A stretch of 64,000 bases of DNA from an uncultured Pelagibacteraceae bacterium. Lineage in GTDB: Bacteria > Pseudomonadota > Alphaproteobacteria > Pelagibacterales > Pelagibacteraceae. Location of the stretch: assembly GCA_902530215.1 (NCBI GenBank), contig CABZZR010000001.1, forward strand, positions 1 through 64,000. The letters are read 5' to 3'. Both the position numbers and the translations under genes were made by a program. The notes beneath the pieces were generated by a model. It had not been told where the DNA came from. It worked only from the letters and a program-made list of their open reading frames with translations, and searched no databases. The first letter of the stretch is position 1. Every line of letters starts with the position of its first letter. Below are positions 35,086 to 43,021 of the stretch, one piece after another.

Positions 35086-35757
35086 TTAAGCAGCAACGTG
35101 TCGCGGCATATTATGCTTTTCAGCAATGCCTGACAAAAAATTCCACAAATACTTTGCTGTAGATAATGCTGAGATTTCTGCTTTTTTCTGCTCTTCTGGA
35201 GATAAGTCATCAAGTAACTTTTCGCAAGCTTCTCTATGATAGACATCAGCTGCTTTATGAACTTCAAAAAACTTTAGTCCTTTTTCAGAAGTAACCCCAT
35301 AATGTTTCTTTAAACCTCTAATTTTTGTTTCAGCAATTTCTGGAATCTGCCTTTCATAAGTGTAAAGTGAAGCTAAGCCTTCAGCATAACTTGATCTTCC
35401 ATTTTTGAAAAAATTTTCAATTAACTCTGTGGTAAAATTTTCTTTTTTAACACTTTCAATTTTTTCACTATCAGCTCCAATAGCTATTGCAAAATTTTTC
35501 CATAGCATAGGATGATCAGCTCCGCTTTTTTCTTCATCTTGTAGATTTTCAAGTAAAATTTTTCTTTTGTTTAAATCTTCACATAAAGAATGTGTTGCAC
35601 TTATATAACGAGGAAATGCTTTAACATGCTGATAATATTGTTCCGCATAATCCTTGATTATTTCTCTTGTTAACTTTCCTTCATTCCATGATTTATAAAA
35701 TGGATGATTTAGTAAGTGGTACTTGTCTAATTTTTCGTTTAGTTTTTTTGAAAACAT
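35086..35757 (-). CDS. CADD-like diiron protein, candidate p-aminobenzoate synthase
   Basis: This 223-residue protein has the heme-oxygenase-like helical fold of TENA/PqqC/CADD. Residues line up with chlamydial CADD: metal ligands Glu75, His82, Glu135, His167, Asp171, His174 (CADD 81, 88, 142, 174, 178, 181), Tyr21 and Tyr134 (CADD 27, 141) and Lys145 (CADD 152). CADD makes p-aminobenzoate by consuming its own Tyr, so this gene may supply folate precursor. The start at 35757 is chosen because GGAGG lies just before it; an in-frame ATG four codons earlier would overlap that site. folE lies 20 kb away. Confidence 0.8.
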   Translation of the reverse strand: MFSKKLNEKLDKYHLLNHPFYKSWNEGKLTREIIKDYAEQYYQHVKAFPRYISATHSLCEDLNKRKILLENLQDEEKSGADHPMLWKNFAIAIGADSEKIESVKKENFTTELIENFFKNGRSSYAEGLASLYTYERQIPEIAETKIRGLKKHYGVTSEKGLKFFEVHKAADVYHREACEKLLDDLSPEEQKKAEISALSTAKYLWNFLSGIAEKHNMPRHVAA

Positions 35758-35862
35758 ATTTTCCTCCATATATATTTTGTTAGATCTTTATCCTTTTCAT
35801 ATATTTAATCAAGAAAGATTAATGTTGATCACAAAATTTTAATCAACTTTAAGTTGTAATTT

Positions 35863-36237
35863 TTATTTTAACTTTCCTTCTTCTCTCATTTTTGCTCTGA
35901 TTTTTGTAGCTGAAATTTTTTGTATTTCTTCAGGCATAATTATTTCTTCTATTTTATAACCAACCCCTCTACCATAACAAATATTAGTTATATTGGGCAC
36001 TAACATAATTTTAAATCTACCTTTATATTTTGGATTTAATCTTTCTTCTATATTCTTTTTAACTGTTTCAAAATCAAAAGGATTGTCATCAACGCCCTGA
36101 ACATCTCGAATTTGGATACAAACCTGCCCAGTTTTTTTAATTATTTCTTCAAATAATGCGTAATGGCCATCATGAAAAGGTTGCCATCTACCAAGCATTT
36201 GCGCAGTAGGTTTTTTATTATCCCATACGTAAGACAT
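35863..36237 (-). CDS. Adenylyl/cytidylyltransferase-family protein
   Basis: This 124-residue nucleotidyltransferase has the HxGH-type motif in GRWQPFHDGHYALFE (near residues 16-30) and the C-terminal ISATKIR motif (near 107-113), both features of NadM/cytidylyltransferase-like enzymes. It lacks the QxRNPxHxxH motif of ATP sulfurylase. The start at 36237 overlaps the upstream kinase stop as TAATG; a longer frame adds 11 residues. With the APS-kinase-like neighbour it may act on a shared phosphorylated substrate; the substrate is unknown. Confidence 0.75.
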   Translation of the reverse strand: MSYVWDNKKPTAQMLGRWQPFHDGHYALFEEIIKKTGQVCIQIRDVQGVDDNPFDFETVKKNIEERLNPKYKGRFKIMLVPNITNICYGRGVGYKIEEIIMPEEIQKISATKIRAKMREEGKLK

Positions 36238-36644
36238 TATTTTATTTTCTCCGCTATTTTTGTTGCCCAAACTTTAGCATCTTGGGTTGTTACATGGAAA
36301 TCAAATTTTTTAGGTTTTATAAACATTTCATTTGTATCATCAAATCTACCTTTTTTTATTGTGTCTACCCATATCGTAAAATCGGCGTTGAATAAATCCC
36401 TTGCTTTAGGTGTTGGACATATAAAATCACAAACAACATAACTTCCTTTTAGTTTATGTTTATCGGCTATATCACTCATTCTTTTTGCTTGTCTTAACCT
36501 TCCTTCTTCTGAAAAATCCCAATCGTTTGCATCTTTTCTTACGTTGTCATTATTAATCCATTTTGCTTTTAATAAAGGAACTAACTCTGAAGCTAAAGTT
36601 GTTTTTCCTGAGCCGGGTAATCCCATAATAAGTATCTTTTTCAT
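36237..36644 (-). CDS. APS-kinase-like P-loop kinase
   Basis: This 135-residue protein has a Walker A motif GLPGSGKTT (residues 8-16), DNVRKDANDWDFSEEGR near 33-49, and VVCDFICPT near 70-78, the pattern of CysC-type adenylylsulfate kinases but shorter than canonical CysC (about 200 residues). It probably phosphorylates a small molecule. It is translationally coupled to the nucleotidyltransferase gene and lies 6 bases downstream of an MFS gene. True APS kinase activity is uncertain. Confidence 0.75.
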   Translation of the reverse strand: MKKILIMGLPGSGKTTLASELVPLLKAKWINNDNVRKDANDWDFSEEGRLRQAKRMSDIADKHKLKGSYVVCDFICPTPKARDLFNADFTIWVDTIKKGRFDDTNEMFIKPKKFDFHVTTQDAKVWATKIAEKIK

Positions 36645-36650
36645 AAATTA

Positions 36651-37880
36651 TTATGCATTTGCTAATCGAGGTAATGGTTTTTCATCTATTGGTAGATGTA
36701 CTAATGCTGCAAAAAAAGAAAGCACTATTGATAGATACCAAGCGTAATCAAATGATCCATATTCATCATAAAAATATCCACCTAAATAAGCACCTAAAAA
36801 AGATCCAATTTGATGACTAAAGAAAACTATTCCGTATAAAGTTGCTAAATATTTTGTTCCAAAAATTTGCGAAATGATACCATTTGTTGGTGGAATAGTT
36901 GCCAGCCAAAGATATCCGTAAAGCACTCCAAAACCTATCGCTACGTAAGTTGATGTAGGAAGAATTAGAAATAAAATTAGCACAATTCCACGAGCAAAAT
37001 ATAAAATGCTCAATAGTATTTTTTTACTATATTTTCCTGATAAATAGCCAAATGTTAATGTTCCAAAAACATTAAAAAGACCTATCAAAGATAAAATTGC
37101 TGCAGCTGTCCATACTTCAAAGCCACGTTCTTGGATATAACTGGGTATGTGTGCTGAAACTAAAGTTATATTAAAGCCACATACAAAAAAACCAAGTGTT
37201 AAAAGTACAAAACCTTTATGATTAAATGCTTCTTTTACTGCTTCAGCAAGAGTTTGGTGGTCTGCCTTAGTACTTTCGTTTATATTCTTTTCTTTCTTAA
37301 CTTCGCGCAGAAAGATTGCAGCAATTATTCCAAATACAACAAAGTACAAATATGTATTTAATGTTTTTTCCCAACCAAAATTAGTTAAAGCAAATTTTGT
37401 ATATATAGGAGAAAAAAAATAACCAATTGATGCCATAGCAACGACAATACCTATGGCCATTCCTCTAGTTTTATTTGGAAAATGTTTTCCAACCGCAGCG
37501 ATCTGGACACTTATTGCTGTCCCTCCTAAACCAATTCCAATTAATAAACCAAGGTTAATTTGAAAAAATATTCCTGTATTTGGTCCCGAATAAAGTAAAT
37601 AAATTCCTAATGCTACAAAACCAGATGCAATTATTGTCGTTTTTGCACTTCCAATTTTATCTGCTAATGCACCAAAGACTGGTGCGAACATACCCCACAT
37701 CAACATTTGTAATCCAATTGCCAAACCAAACTCTGTGATTGTACACTGTAAATCTTTTACAAAAAAATCTGTAAACATTCCAAAGACCATGCGAAGTCCC
37801 ATAAATATTGCAACTATTAAACATGCAGAAATAAGTGTAAAAATAGCTGTGCTACTTGGAAAAAACTTTTCTTTTATCAT
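36651..37880 (-). CDS. MFS transporter (oxalate/formate antiporter or monocarboxylate type)
   Basis: This 409-residue transporter has 12 helices and an MFS loop motif GALADKIGSAKT near residues 70-81. The shape resembles the OFA/MCT group that moves small organic anions. It starts within the end of metC (ATGA overlap) and is followed 6 bases later by the APS-kinase-like gene. The substrate may relate to the products of that operon. Confidence 0.88.
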   Translation of the reverse strand: MIKEKFFPSSTAIFTLISACLIVAIFMGLRMVFGMFTDFFVKDLQCTITEFGLAIGLQMLMWGMFAPVFGALADKIGSAKTTIIASGFVALGIYLLYSGPNTGIFFQINLGLLIGIGLGGTAISVQIAAVGKHFPNKTRGMAIGIVVAMASIGYFFSPIYTKFALTNFGWEKTLNTYLYFVVFGIIAAIFLREVKKEKNINESTKADHQTLAEAVKEAFNHKGFVLLTLGFFVCGFNITLVSAHIPSYIQERGFEVWTAAAILSLIGLFNVFGTLTFGYLSGKYSKKILLSILYFARGIVLILFLILPTSTYVAIGFGVLYGYLWLATIPPTNGIISQIFGTKYLATLYGIVFFSHQIGSFLGAYLGGYFYDEYGSFDYAWYLSIVLSFFAALVHLPIDEKPLPRLANA

Positions 37881-39055
37881 TTAACAAATTTTAAAGACCT
37901 TTTTAAATCTTCAATTAAATCTTTTGTATCTTCTAATCCGATATGTAAACGAACTAGGTGTTCATTTTTTTCTAATTTAAAATAACGTCTCGTACCTAAT
38001 TCTATTGGGTCAGTATATACAGCAAGACTTTCAAAACCGCCCCAACTATATCCTATGCCAAAAAGTTCTAACGAATTTACAAACTTATAAACAGAATTTT
38101 TACTTTTGCTTTTTATTATCAAGCTTAATAAGCCAGAAGCACCTTTGTAATATTTTTTTAATAATTTAAATTCTCTTGAAGAGGTTTTGTAAGGATATAA
38201 TATTTTATGTATTTTCTTTTGAGATTTTAAAAAATTAATAATTTTTTTTGTATTTTCTTGATGTTTATCCAATCTTAGATCTAAAGTTCTTAAACCTCTT
38301 ATAATTAAATAAGCATCGTCGGATGATAATCTATAACCAGATACGTGATTATACCACCAAACTTTTTCGTAAGCCTTTTTATTAACTGCAACTGTTCCTG
38401 CCATTACATCTGAATGGCCTGAATAATATTTAGTGGCTGATGTTATTGATATATCAAAACCTAATTTAAGTGGTTTAAAAAAGTATGCTGTAGCCCAAGT
38501 ATTATCGATTGCACTCAGTATATTTTTACTTTTCGCTAAAGAAACTATTTTTCCTAAGTCATTCATTTCGAAAGTATTGCTTCCAGGATTCTCAACATAA
38601 ATAAGTTTAGTTTTTTTTGTAACTTTATTTTTAAAATCTTGAAAACTATTTGGGTTATACCAAACAGCTTTTATTTTAAATTCTTTTAATAAATCATCTG
38701 TAAGTTTTTGAGTTGGTCTGTAAACTCCATCTGAAATTAATATTTCATCTCCAGGTCTACAAATACTCATTATTGAAAGCGCAACTGCAGCAAAACCTGT
38801 TGGCGTTAAAAATACTTGATAGGCCCCCTCCAATCCCCTTAGTATTTTTTGCAACTGAACTGTTGTTTGTGTACCTTGTCTTCCATAGTCCCAGTGCTCA
38901 ACATCTTTTTTTTTTGCTATATCTTTTTGATGTTTTCTTAGTTCCTGCATTGTTTTAAACAATATCGTTGAAGCACGAACTACCGGTGGATTAACTGATC
39001 TCGCTGTATAATCTTTTGCAGCAGTTTTTAAATATGTTTTAACAGATTTTGCCAT
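37877..39055 (-). CDS. metC: PLP-dependent Cys/Met metabolism enzyme (cystathionine beta-lyase-like)
   Basis: This 392-residue enzyme is of the Cys/Met fold-type I family: GRQGTQTT near residues 58-65, DNTWATAYFFKPLKLG near 190-205, and the PLP Lys in SATKYYSGHSD near residue 215. It resembles MetC-type beta-lyases that release pyruvate, ammonia and a thiol. It heads the operon metC-MFS-kinase-nucleotidyltransferase, an unusual setting for methionine synthesis, so a related beta- or gamma-lyase role is possible. Confidence 0.88.
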   Translation of the reverse strand: MAKSVKTYLKTAAKDYTARSVNPPVVRASTILFKTMQELRKHQKDIAKKKDVEHWDYGRQGTQTTVQLQKILRGLEGAYQVFLTPTGFAAVALSIMSICRPGDEILISDGVYRPTQKLTDDLLKEFKIKAVWYNPNSFQDFKNKVTKKTKLIYVENPGSNTFEMNDLGKIVSLAKSKNILSAIDNTWATAYFFKPLKLGFDISITSATKYYSGHSDVMAGTVAVNKKAYEKVWWYNHVSGYRLSSDDAYLIIRGLRTLDLRLDKHQENTKKIINFLKSQKKIHKILYPYKTSSREFKLLKKYYKGASGLLSLIIKSKSKNSVYKFVNSLELFGIGYSWGGFESLAVYTDPIELGTRRYFKLEKNEHLVRLHIGLEDTKDLIEDLKRSLKFVK

Positions 39056-39062
39056 AAAATAT

Positions 39063-39091
39063 TTGATAACAGAATTGGAGAATGCTATATC
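39063..39091 (+). promoter_or_regulatory. Candidate promoter of the 27-residue basic protein gene
   Basis: TTGATA (39063-39068) and TATATC (39086-39091) are separated by 17 bases, and the ATG lies about 50 bases downstream of the -10. The interval overlaps the upstream side of metC on the other strand. Confidence 0.45.
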
Positions 39092-39141
39092 CCCTCAATA
39101 AGGTCAATTAGTTTAATTATTATTAAGGAGTATATATATCT

Positions 39142-39225
39142 ATGGGTTATCCAAAAAAACACAGAGGTAGAAGAAAAATGGGTTCAAAAAAAAGAAGAGC
39201 TCGTAAAAAAAACAAGAAAAAATAA
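39142..39225 (+). CDS. 27-residue Arg/Lys-rich small protein
   Basis: An ATG-to-TAA frame encodes 27 residues beginning MGYPKKHRGRRKMGSK, with about 17 Lys or Arg and almost no hydrophobic residues. A ribosome site AAGGAG lies 11 bases before the ATG. A charge this high suggests binding to RNA or the ribosome, as in small ribosome-associated proteins, but I do not recognise the family. It is 6 bases ahead of the membrane protein gene and may be co-transcribed with it. Confidence 0.65.
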   Translation: MGYPKKHRGRRKMGSKKRRARKKNKKK

Positions 39226-39231
39226 GTTTAA

Positions 39232-39942
39232 GTGACTGAGAATATAAAAAGAATTAGAAAATTAAGTATTTTCATTTTTATACTGCCTATTATTGCGGTA
39301 AATTTATGTTTAATAATCGTAGTTAATTTTCATGAAATATTACCACCAGCAGGAGGTATAGGTTTTACTATTCCCTACATTGATGGCGGCACTTCAATTA
39401 GTAGGACTGCAAGGATATTTCCTACATATTTAATATTTAAACCAGTAATGATTATAACGTCAGTTTTGTTGATAATTTATTGGAAAAATAATGCAGCGTT
39501 GATGAAAAAAATTGAACCAAGCTTTAAATACAATAAATATTTTTTATTCTTTGGTGTAGTTTCAGCAATTTTTTTAATCTTGCACTCAATATTTCTTGGA
39601 ATAAAGTTTGATAATTCTTTATATAAATTTTTTAGAAGATTCATCATATTATCATTTGTTATTTTTGAGTTATGTGCGCAAGGGTTTTTGGTTGCAAATT
39701 TACTAAAAGTTAAGAATAAAATAAGTAATATTATTTCAAAGAAAGTATTAGTAATAAAAACTATACTAATTGTAATTTTAACAACTGTAGCACTAGCTAG
39801 CTCTCCTATTTTGGTCTCTTCAGGTTATGTTGAATTTAAGCACGCACTAGAGTGGAACTATTTTGTTGCTATAATTAGTTTCTATATTTTAAGTTATTTT
39901 CTTTGGAGAAAAACCCCTGTTCACACACCCGAAGGTGCATGA
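39232..39942 (+). CDS. Six-helix membrane protein, possibly Frag1/DRAM/Sfk1-like
   Basis: This 236-residue protein has about six helices. After the first helix a loop holds GGTSISRTARIFP (near residues 51-63), and the last loop has EFKHALEWNYF (near 203-213). This layout weakly recalls the Frag1/DRAM/Sfk1 family. The start is GTG at 39232, since no ATG exists near the N-terminus. Its last codons lie in the hairpin that ends the candidate RNA on the other strand. Confidence 0.7.
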   Translation: MTENIKRIRKLSIFIFILPIIAVNLCLIIVVNFHEILPPAGGIGFTIPYIDGGTSISRTARIFPTYLIFKPVMIITSVLLIIYWKNNAALMKKIEPSFKYNKYFLFFGVVSAIFLILHSIFLGIKFDNSLYKFFRRFIILSFVIFELCAQGFLVANLLKVKNKISNIISKKVLVIKTILIVILTTVALASSPILVSSGYVEFKHALEWNYFVAIISFYILSYFLWRKTPVHTPEGA

Positions 39943-40090
39943 ACTAAAGTTTTGGCTCGTCGTTGTATGCGCTACCGCCAAGCCTCCGCCCCACCATGTT
40001 TAGCGCTACTCTGTAGGGCTTTCTGCCCGTTGAGCTTGAACCTCTCGGTTTTTCCTCAACTGGCCAGTTAAGAGTTGCCTCTTAATTAAT
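39905..40090 (-). ncRNA. Candidate structured non-coding RNA (unassigned)
   Basis: This stretch is near 50% G+C against about 30% around it and has no credible coding frame in its intergenic part. On the minus strand it forms a series of hairpins. One is at 40068-40085 with a GCAA loop. One is at 40029-40060, whose inner AACC/GGUU stem has a GAGA loop. Another is at 40016-40028 (GGGC/GCCC). A long-range GCGCUA/UAGCGC pairing joins 39969-39974 with 40001-40006. UUGGC/GCCAA (39952-39956 with 39077-39081 offset by one kb does not apply; the partner is 39977-39981) could form a pseudoknot with it. A final hairpin at 39919-39944 has a C(UUCG)G loop, with T-rich DNA downstream. GNRA and UUCG loops appear only on this strand. 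I cannot match it to 6S, SRP, RNase P or tmRNA. Confidence 0.6.
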
Positions 40091-40107
40091 TTCATTTAAA
40101 CATAAAC

Positions 40108-40135
40108 AAAAAAAATTAACCATCACTTAATGGTT
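40108..40135 (-). terminator. Terminator of mnmA
   Basis: A perfect 6-base stem (40118-40123 with 40130-40135) around a 6-base loop is followed on the minus strand by a U-rich run (40108-40117). It lies 50 bases after the mnmA stop. Confidence 0.75.
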
Positions 40136-40184
40136 GTTATTTAATAATATAGCATGAGTTGTGTTAATTGTGTGAAAAAGTCTT

Positions 40185-41315
40185 TTAAAAAAAATTTTGA
40201 TCAATCCATCCGCCGCCCAAAACTTTATCACCTATGTTATTTTTTAAATAAAAAACACATGCTTGTCCTGGGGAAATACCCATTTCTTTATTTTCTAATT
40301 CAACCTCTGCTTTATTATCTTTTATCTTAATTTTAGCCTTAAGCAACTTTCCAGTAGATCTGACTTTTACAAATAAATCGGAATTGTATTGTTCTAAATT
40401 TTTGCACAAAATATTTAAATTTCTAAGTTTAATATTTTTAATTCCCAATTCTGATTTCGGTCCTACAATTATCTCATTTTCTTTAGCGTCTATTTTTATT
40501 ACATACAACGGTTCCTTGTCTGCGATTTTTATTCCTTTTCTTTGTCCAATTGTAAAATTTATTATCCCTTCGTGTTTTCCTAATATTTTGCCATCTAAAT
40601 TTTTAATATTTCCGTTTTTAAATGACTCTGGTTTAAATTTTCTAATTACTGAAGCGTAATCACCATTTGGTACGAAACAAATGTCCTGACTATCAGGTTT
40701 GTCAGAAACATTTAATTTCAACTCTTGAGCAATTTTTCTTGTTTCATTTTTAGTATATATCCCAAGTGGAAATCTTAAAAAATTTAGTTGCTCTTGCGAA
40801 GTATTAAATAAAAAATAACTTTGATCCCTATCTTGATCCTTAGCACGATACATCTCAGTATTACCTTTGTTTTCCACACAATAAACATAGTGTCCAGTGA
40901 CAAGGGCGTCAGCTTTTAATTCCTTCGAATATTTGTAAAGATCTCTAAATTTTACAGTTTGATTGCATTGTACACATGGTATAGGAGTTTCGCCTGCCAT
41001 ATAGCTATTTACAAAGTTATCAATAACGTCATTTTTAAACTTTTTTTGATAGTATAAAATTTTGTGAGGAATATTTAACTGGTCTGCAACCCTTTTTGCG
41101 TCATTTATATCTTGGCCTGCACAACATTGTCTTGATTTTACAGAAGTTTTGCTATCATCATAAAGTTTTAAGGTAACACCGATTACGTTATACCCTTCTC
41201 TTTTCATTAAACCTGCTACAGTTGATGAATCCACACCCCCAGACATTGCAACCACAACATTAATGTCTTTTTTTGGTTTATCTATTTTTAAAGAATTTGT
41301 ATTTTTTAAATGCAT
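40185..41315 (-). CDS. mnmA: tRNA-specific 2-thiouridylase
   Basis: This 376-residue enzyme has the PP-loop motif AMSGGVDSS near residues 23-31 and catalytic Cys residues in PIPCVQCN (near 112-119) and [11 protein letters not shown] (near 213). A C-terminal OB-like domain ends with SPGQACVFY. It thiolates U34 of tRNAs for Glu, Gln and Lys. Length and motifs are typical. Its start is 44 bases from the divergent DUF3553 gene. Confidence 0.95.
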   Translation of the reverse strand: MHLKNTNSLKIDKPKKDINVVVAMSGGVDSSTVAGLMKREGYNVIGVTLKLYDDSKTSVKSRQCCAGQDINDAKRVADQLNIPHKILYYQKKFKNDVIDNFVNSYMAGETPIPCVQCNQTVKFRDLYKYSKELKADALVTGHYVYCVENKGNTEMYRAKDQDRDQSYFLFNTSQEQLNFLRFPLGIYTKNETRKIAQELKLNVSDKPDSQDICFVPNGDYASVIRKFKPESFKNGNIKNLDGKILGKHEGIINFTIGQRKGIKIADKEPLYVIKIDAKENEIIVGPKSELGIKNIKLRNLNILCKNLEQYNSDLFVKVRSTGKLLKAKIKIKDNKAEVELENKEMGISPGQACVFYLKNNIGDKVLGGGWIDQNFF

Positions 41316-41359
41316 TTAGTTAAATATTTTTTAATATAATTATATACTATTTTTCATAA

Positions 41360-41530
41360 ATGATTAAAGATTTTGAACCTGGTGACTTCGTAATTAACCC
41401 TAAAAATAAAGATTGGGGAATAGGTCAAATTCAATCAATAATAAAAAATAAAGTGACAGTTAACTTTGAAAACAAAGGAAAACAAGTTATAAATATTGCT
41501 AAAGTCACACTTAATAGAATAAAAAATTGA
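41360..41530 (+). CDS. DUF3553 family protein
   Basis: This 56-residue protein matches the alphaproteobacterial DUF3553 pattern: FEPGDFVINP, DWGIGQIQSI, KVTVNFENKGKQVI, in that order. The small beta-rich fold recalls CarD/KOW-like domains, but the function is unknown. Its stop codon overlaps the TTG start of cysQ by four bases, so the two are translationally coupled. Confidence 0.85.
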   Translation: MIKDFEPGDFVINPKNKDWGIGQIQSIIKNKVTVNFENKGKQVINIAKVTLNRIKN

Positions 41531-42306
41531 ATATTAATGAATTAAAAACTTTTGCTGAAAGTCTATTAGATACGTTTCGTTACGCGGGACAAAAATCATT
41601 AGATTTACGAGATAAAGGCCTCAAAACAACTATAAAGGAAGATAATACACCAGTTACAAATGGTGATATCGAGGTAAACAACTTGCTGGTCGAAAAAATA
41701 GAATCTATTACGCCAAACATTCCGATCATATCTGAGGAAACAGTTGATGTAAGAAAACAAAATGATTCTAGAGATTTTTGGTTAATCGATCCAATTGATG
41801 GAACAAAAGATTATATCAATAATAGAGATGAATTTACTTTAAACGCAGCATTAATTATTAATTTAAATCCAGTTTTGGGGATAATTAATGCCCCAGGAAA
41901 AAAAAGATTATTCTATTCATATGGAAAGGGGCACGCATTTGAAATAAATAAAGATAATAAATTTAAAATAGAGTGCAAAAAAAAAACAAAAAGGGGAGAG
42001 GTGCTAGCAGTATCAAATTCTTCAAAACCGATCGAGGAAATAGTTACGATACATAAAAAATTTAATGTAAAGAAATTAACAGATATGAGAAGCTCTTATA
42101 AGTTTTGTGTTATAGCAGCGGGTGAATTTGATTTGTACGCGAGCCATCCAAGGGCAAGCGAATGGGATATTGCAGCGGGTCATGCAATAGTAGAACACGC
42201 TGGAGGATCGGTAACAACACTAGAAGGAAAAAAATTTAACTATGGTAAAAAAGATTTTAGAAATTTATCTTTACTAGTAAAGAGATCAGAAGAATTGGAA
42301 TTATAA
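41527..42306 (+). CDS. cysQ: 3'(2'),5'-bisphosphate nucleotidase
   Basis: This 259-residue inositol-monophosphatase-fold enzyme has EE near residue 69, the metal motif DPIDGTKDYI (near 87-96), and WDIAAGHAIVEHAGG near the C-terminus. CysQ removes PAP formed in sulfate assimilation. The start is TTG at 41527 inside the DUF3553 stop; no better start is near. Followed immediately by a 41-residue gene. Confidence 0.92.
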   Translation: MNINELKTFAESLLDTFRYAGQKSLDLRDKGLKTTIKEDNTPVTNGDIEVNNLLVEKIESITPNIPIISEETVDVRKQNDSRDFWLIDPIDGTKDYINNRDEFTLNAALIINLNPVLGIINAPGKKRLFYSYGKGHAFEINKDNKFKIECKKKTKRGEVLAVSNSSKPIEEIVTIHKKFNVKKLTDMRSSYKFCVIAAGEFDLYASHPRASEWDIAAGHAIVEHAGGSVTTLEGKKFNYGKKDFRNLSLLVKRSEELEL

Positions 42307-42432
42307 ATGTTTAAAACTATTGCTATAATAATAATATCAGTATCTATATTTGGAATTATAGTTTTTGCAATAGTTAGAAATTTAATTAAAAAAAGAATAA
42401 ACTTTTATTTAAATGAAAAGAAAAAAAAATAA
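42307..42432 (+). CDS. 41-residue single-helix membrane protein
   Basis: An ATG directly abutting the cysQ stop opens a 41-residue frame. It has an Ile-rich hydrophobic helix (about residues 5-23) followed by a basic tail ending in Lys. Its end is one base from the convergent recX. Its position in the operon and positive-inside topology favour a real gene; no homologue is recognised. Confidence 0.5.
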   Translation: MFKTIAIIIISVSIFGIIVFAIVRNLIKKRINFYLNEKKKK

Positions 42433-42433
42433 A

Positions 42434-42994
42434 TTATTGAAGTTTTATAAATTTATAAAAGTCTATTTTTGATAAATTTAATACAGATTTAGATATTTCA
42501 AAACTAAAACCTGATCTCGCTAATATACCCATATCTTTTTTATAAAATAATTTTCTATTACCTTCTTCTCTATTGGGTCCTATTTTTCTTTTTTTACAAA
42601 GCTTTAAGGCAGAAAAAAAATCAGGATTAAAATTTTTTTCTTTAATTTTTGAAATGCTTTGTTCTATATAATTATTATTAATCCCTTTTTTTATTAAAGT
42701 GTATCGAATTTTATTAATGGAATAACCTCTCCGTAAGTAATTCTTGCTTTGAGAATCTGAATAGTGTTTATCACTAATCAAATTATTATTTTCTAAATTT
42801 TGAATTACTAAATCTATTAAATTTAAAATGTCCCTTTTTTCGTTTAATAACTTTTTTTTTATTATTATTTTTTTAAAAAGATATGTTCGTAATTGCTGTT
42901 TTGTTGGACTGTATTTTTCCAAATATGAATAAGATAATTCTCTCAGGTTTTCTACAACCTCATCTAAATTTTTTTTTTTGCTAATAGGATTCAC
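42434..42994 (-). CDS. recX: Regulatory protein RecX
   Basis: This 186-residue protein is of the RecX family, with repeated three-helix units: SYLEKYSPTKQQLRTYL near residues 18-34 and LRRGYSINKIRYTLIKKGI near residues 92-110. RecX limits RecA filament growth. The start appears to be GTG at 42994. The gene is 27 bases from the divergent ABA4-like gene. recA is not in this window. Confidence 0.88.
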   Translation of the reverse strand: MNPISKKKNLDEVVENLRELSYSYLEKYSPTKQQLRTYLFKKIIIKKKLLNEKRDILNLIDLVIQNLENNNLISDKHYSDSQSKNYLRRGYSINKIRYTLIKKGINNNYIEQSISKIKEKNFNPDFFSALKLCKKRKIGPNREEGNRKLFYKKDMGILARSGFSFEISKSVLNLSKIDFYKFIKLQ

Positions 42995-43021
42995 TGGAAT
43001 AATATAATATAACAGATCTAT

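Noticed and set aside
35863-36644. Sulfate activation genes (ATP sulfurylase plus APS kinase)
   Set aside because: The nucleotidyltransferase lacks the ATP sulfurylase motif and is far too short, and the kinase is shorter than CysC; only family-level names are justified.
39940-40090. A tmRNA gene
   Set aside because: The plus strand contains CCCCACCA and the minus strand a short AYNDEPKL-like frame ending in a stop, both slightly tmRNA-like. However no T-arm sequence fits with the CCA, and the tag does not end in the usual small hydrophobic residues.
39940-40090. SRP RNA, 6S RNA or RNase P RNA
   Set aside because: I could not find the SRP GGAA-loop domain, a long 6S-like rod with central bubble, or the conserved RNase P core blocks. 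The region is also too short for RNase P.
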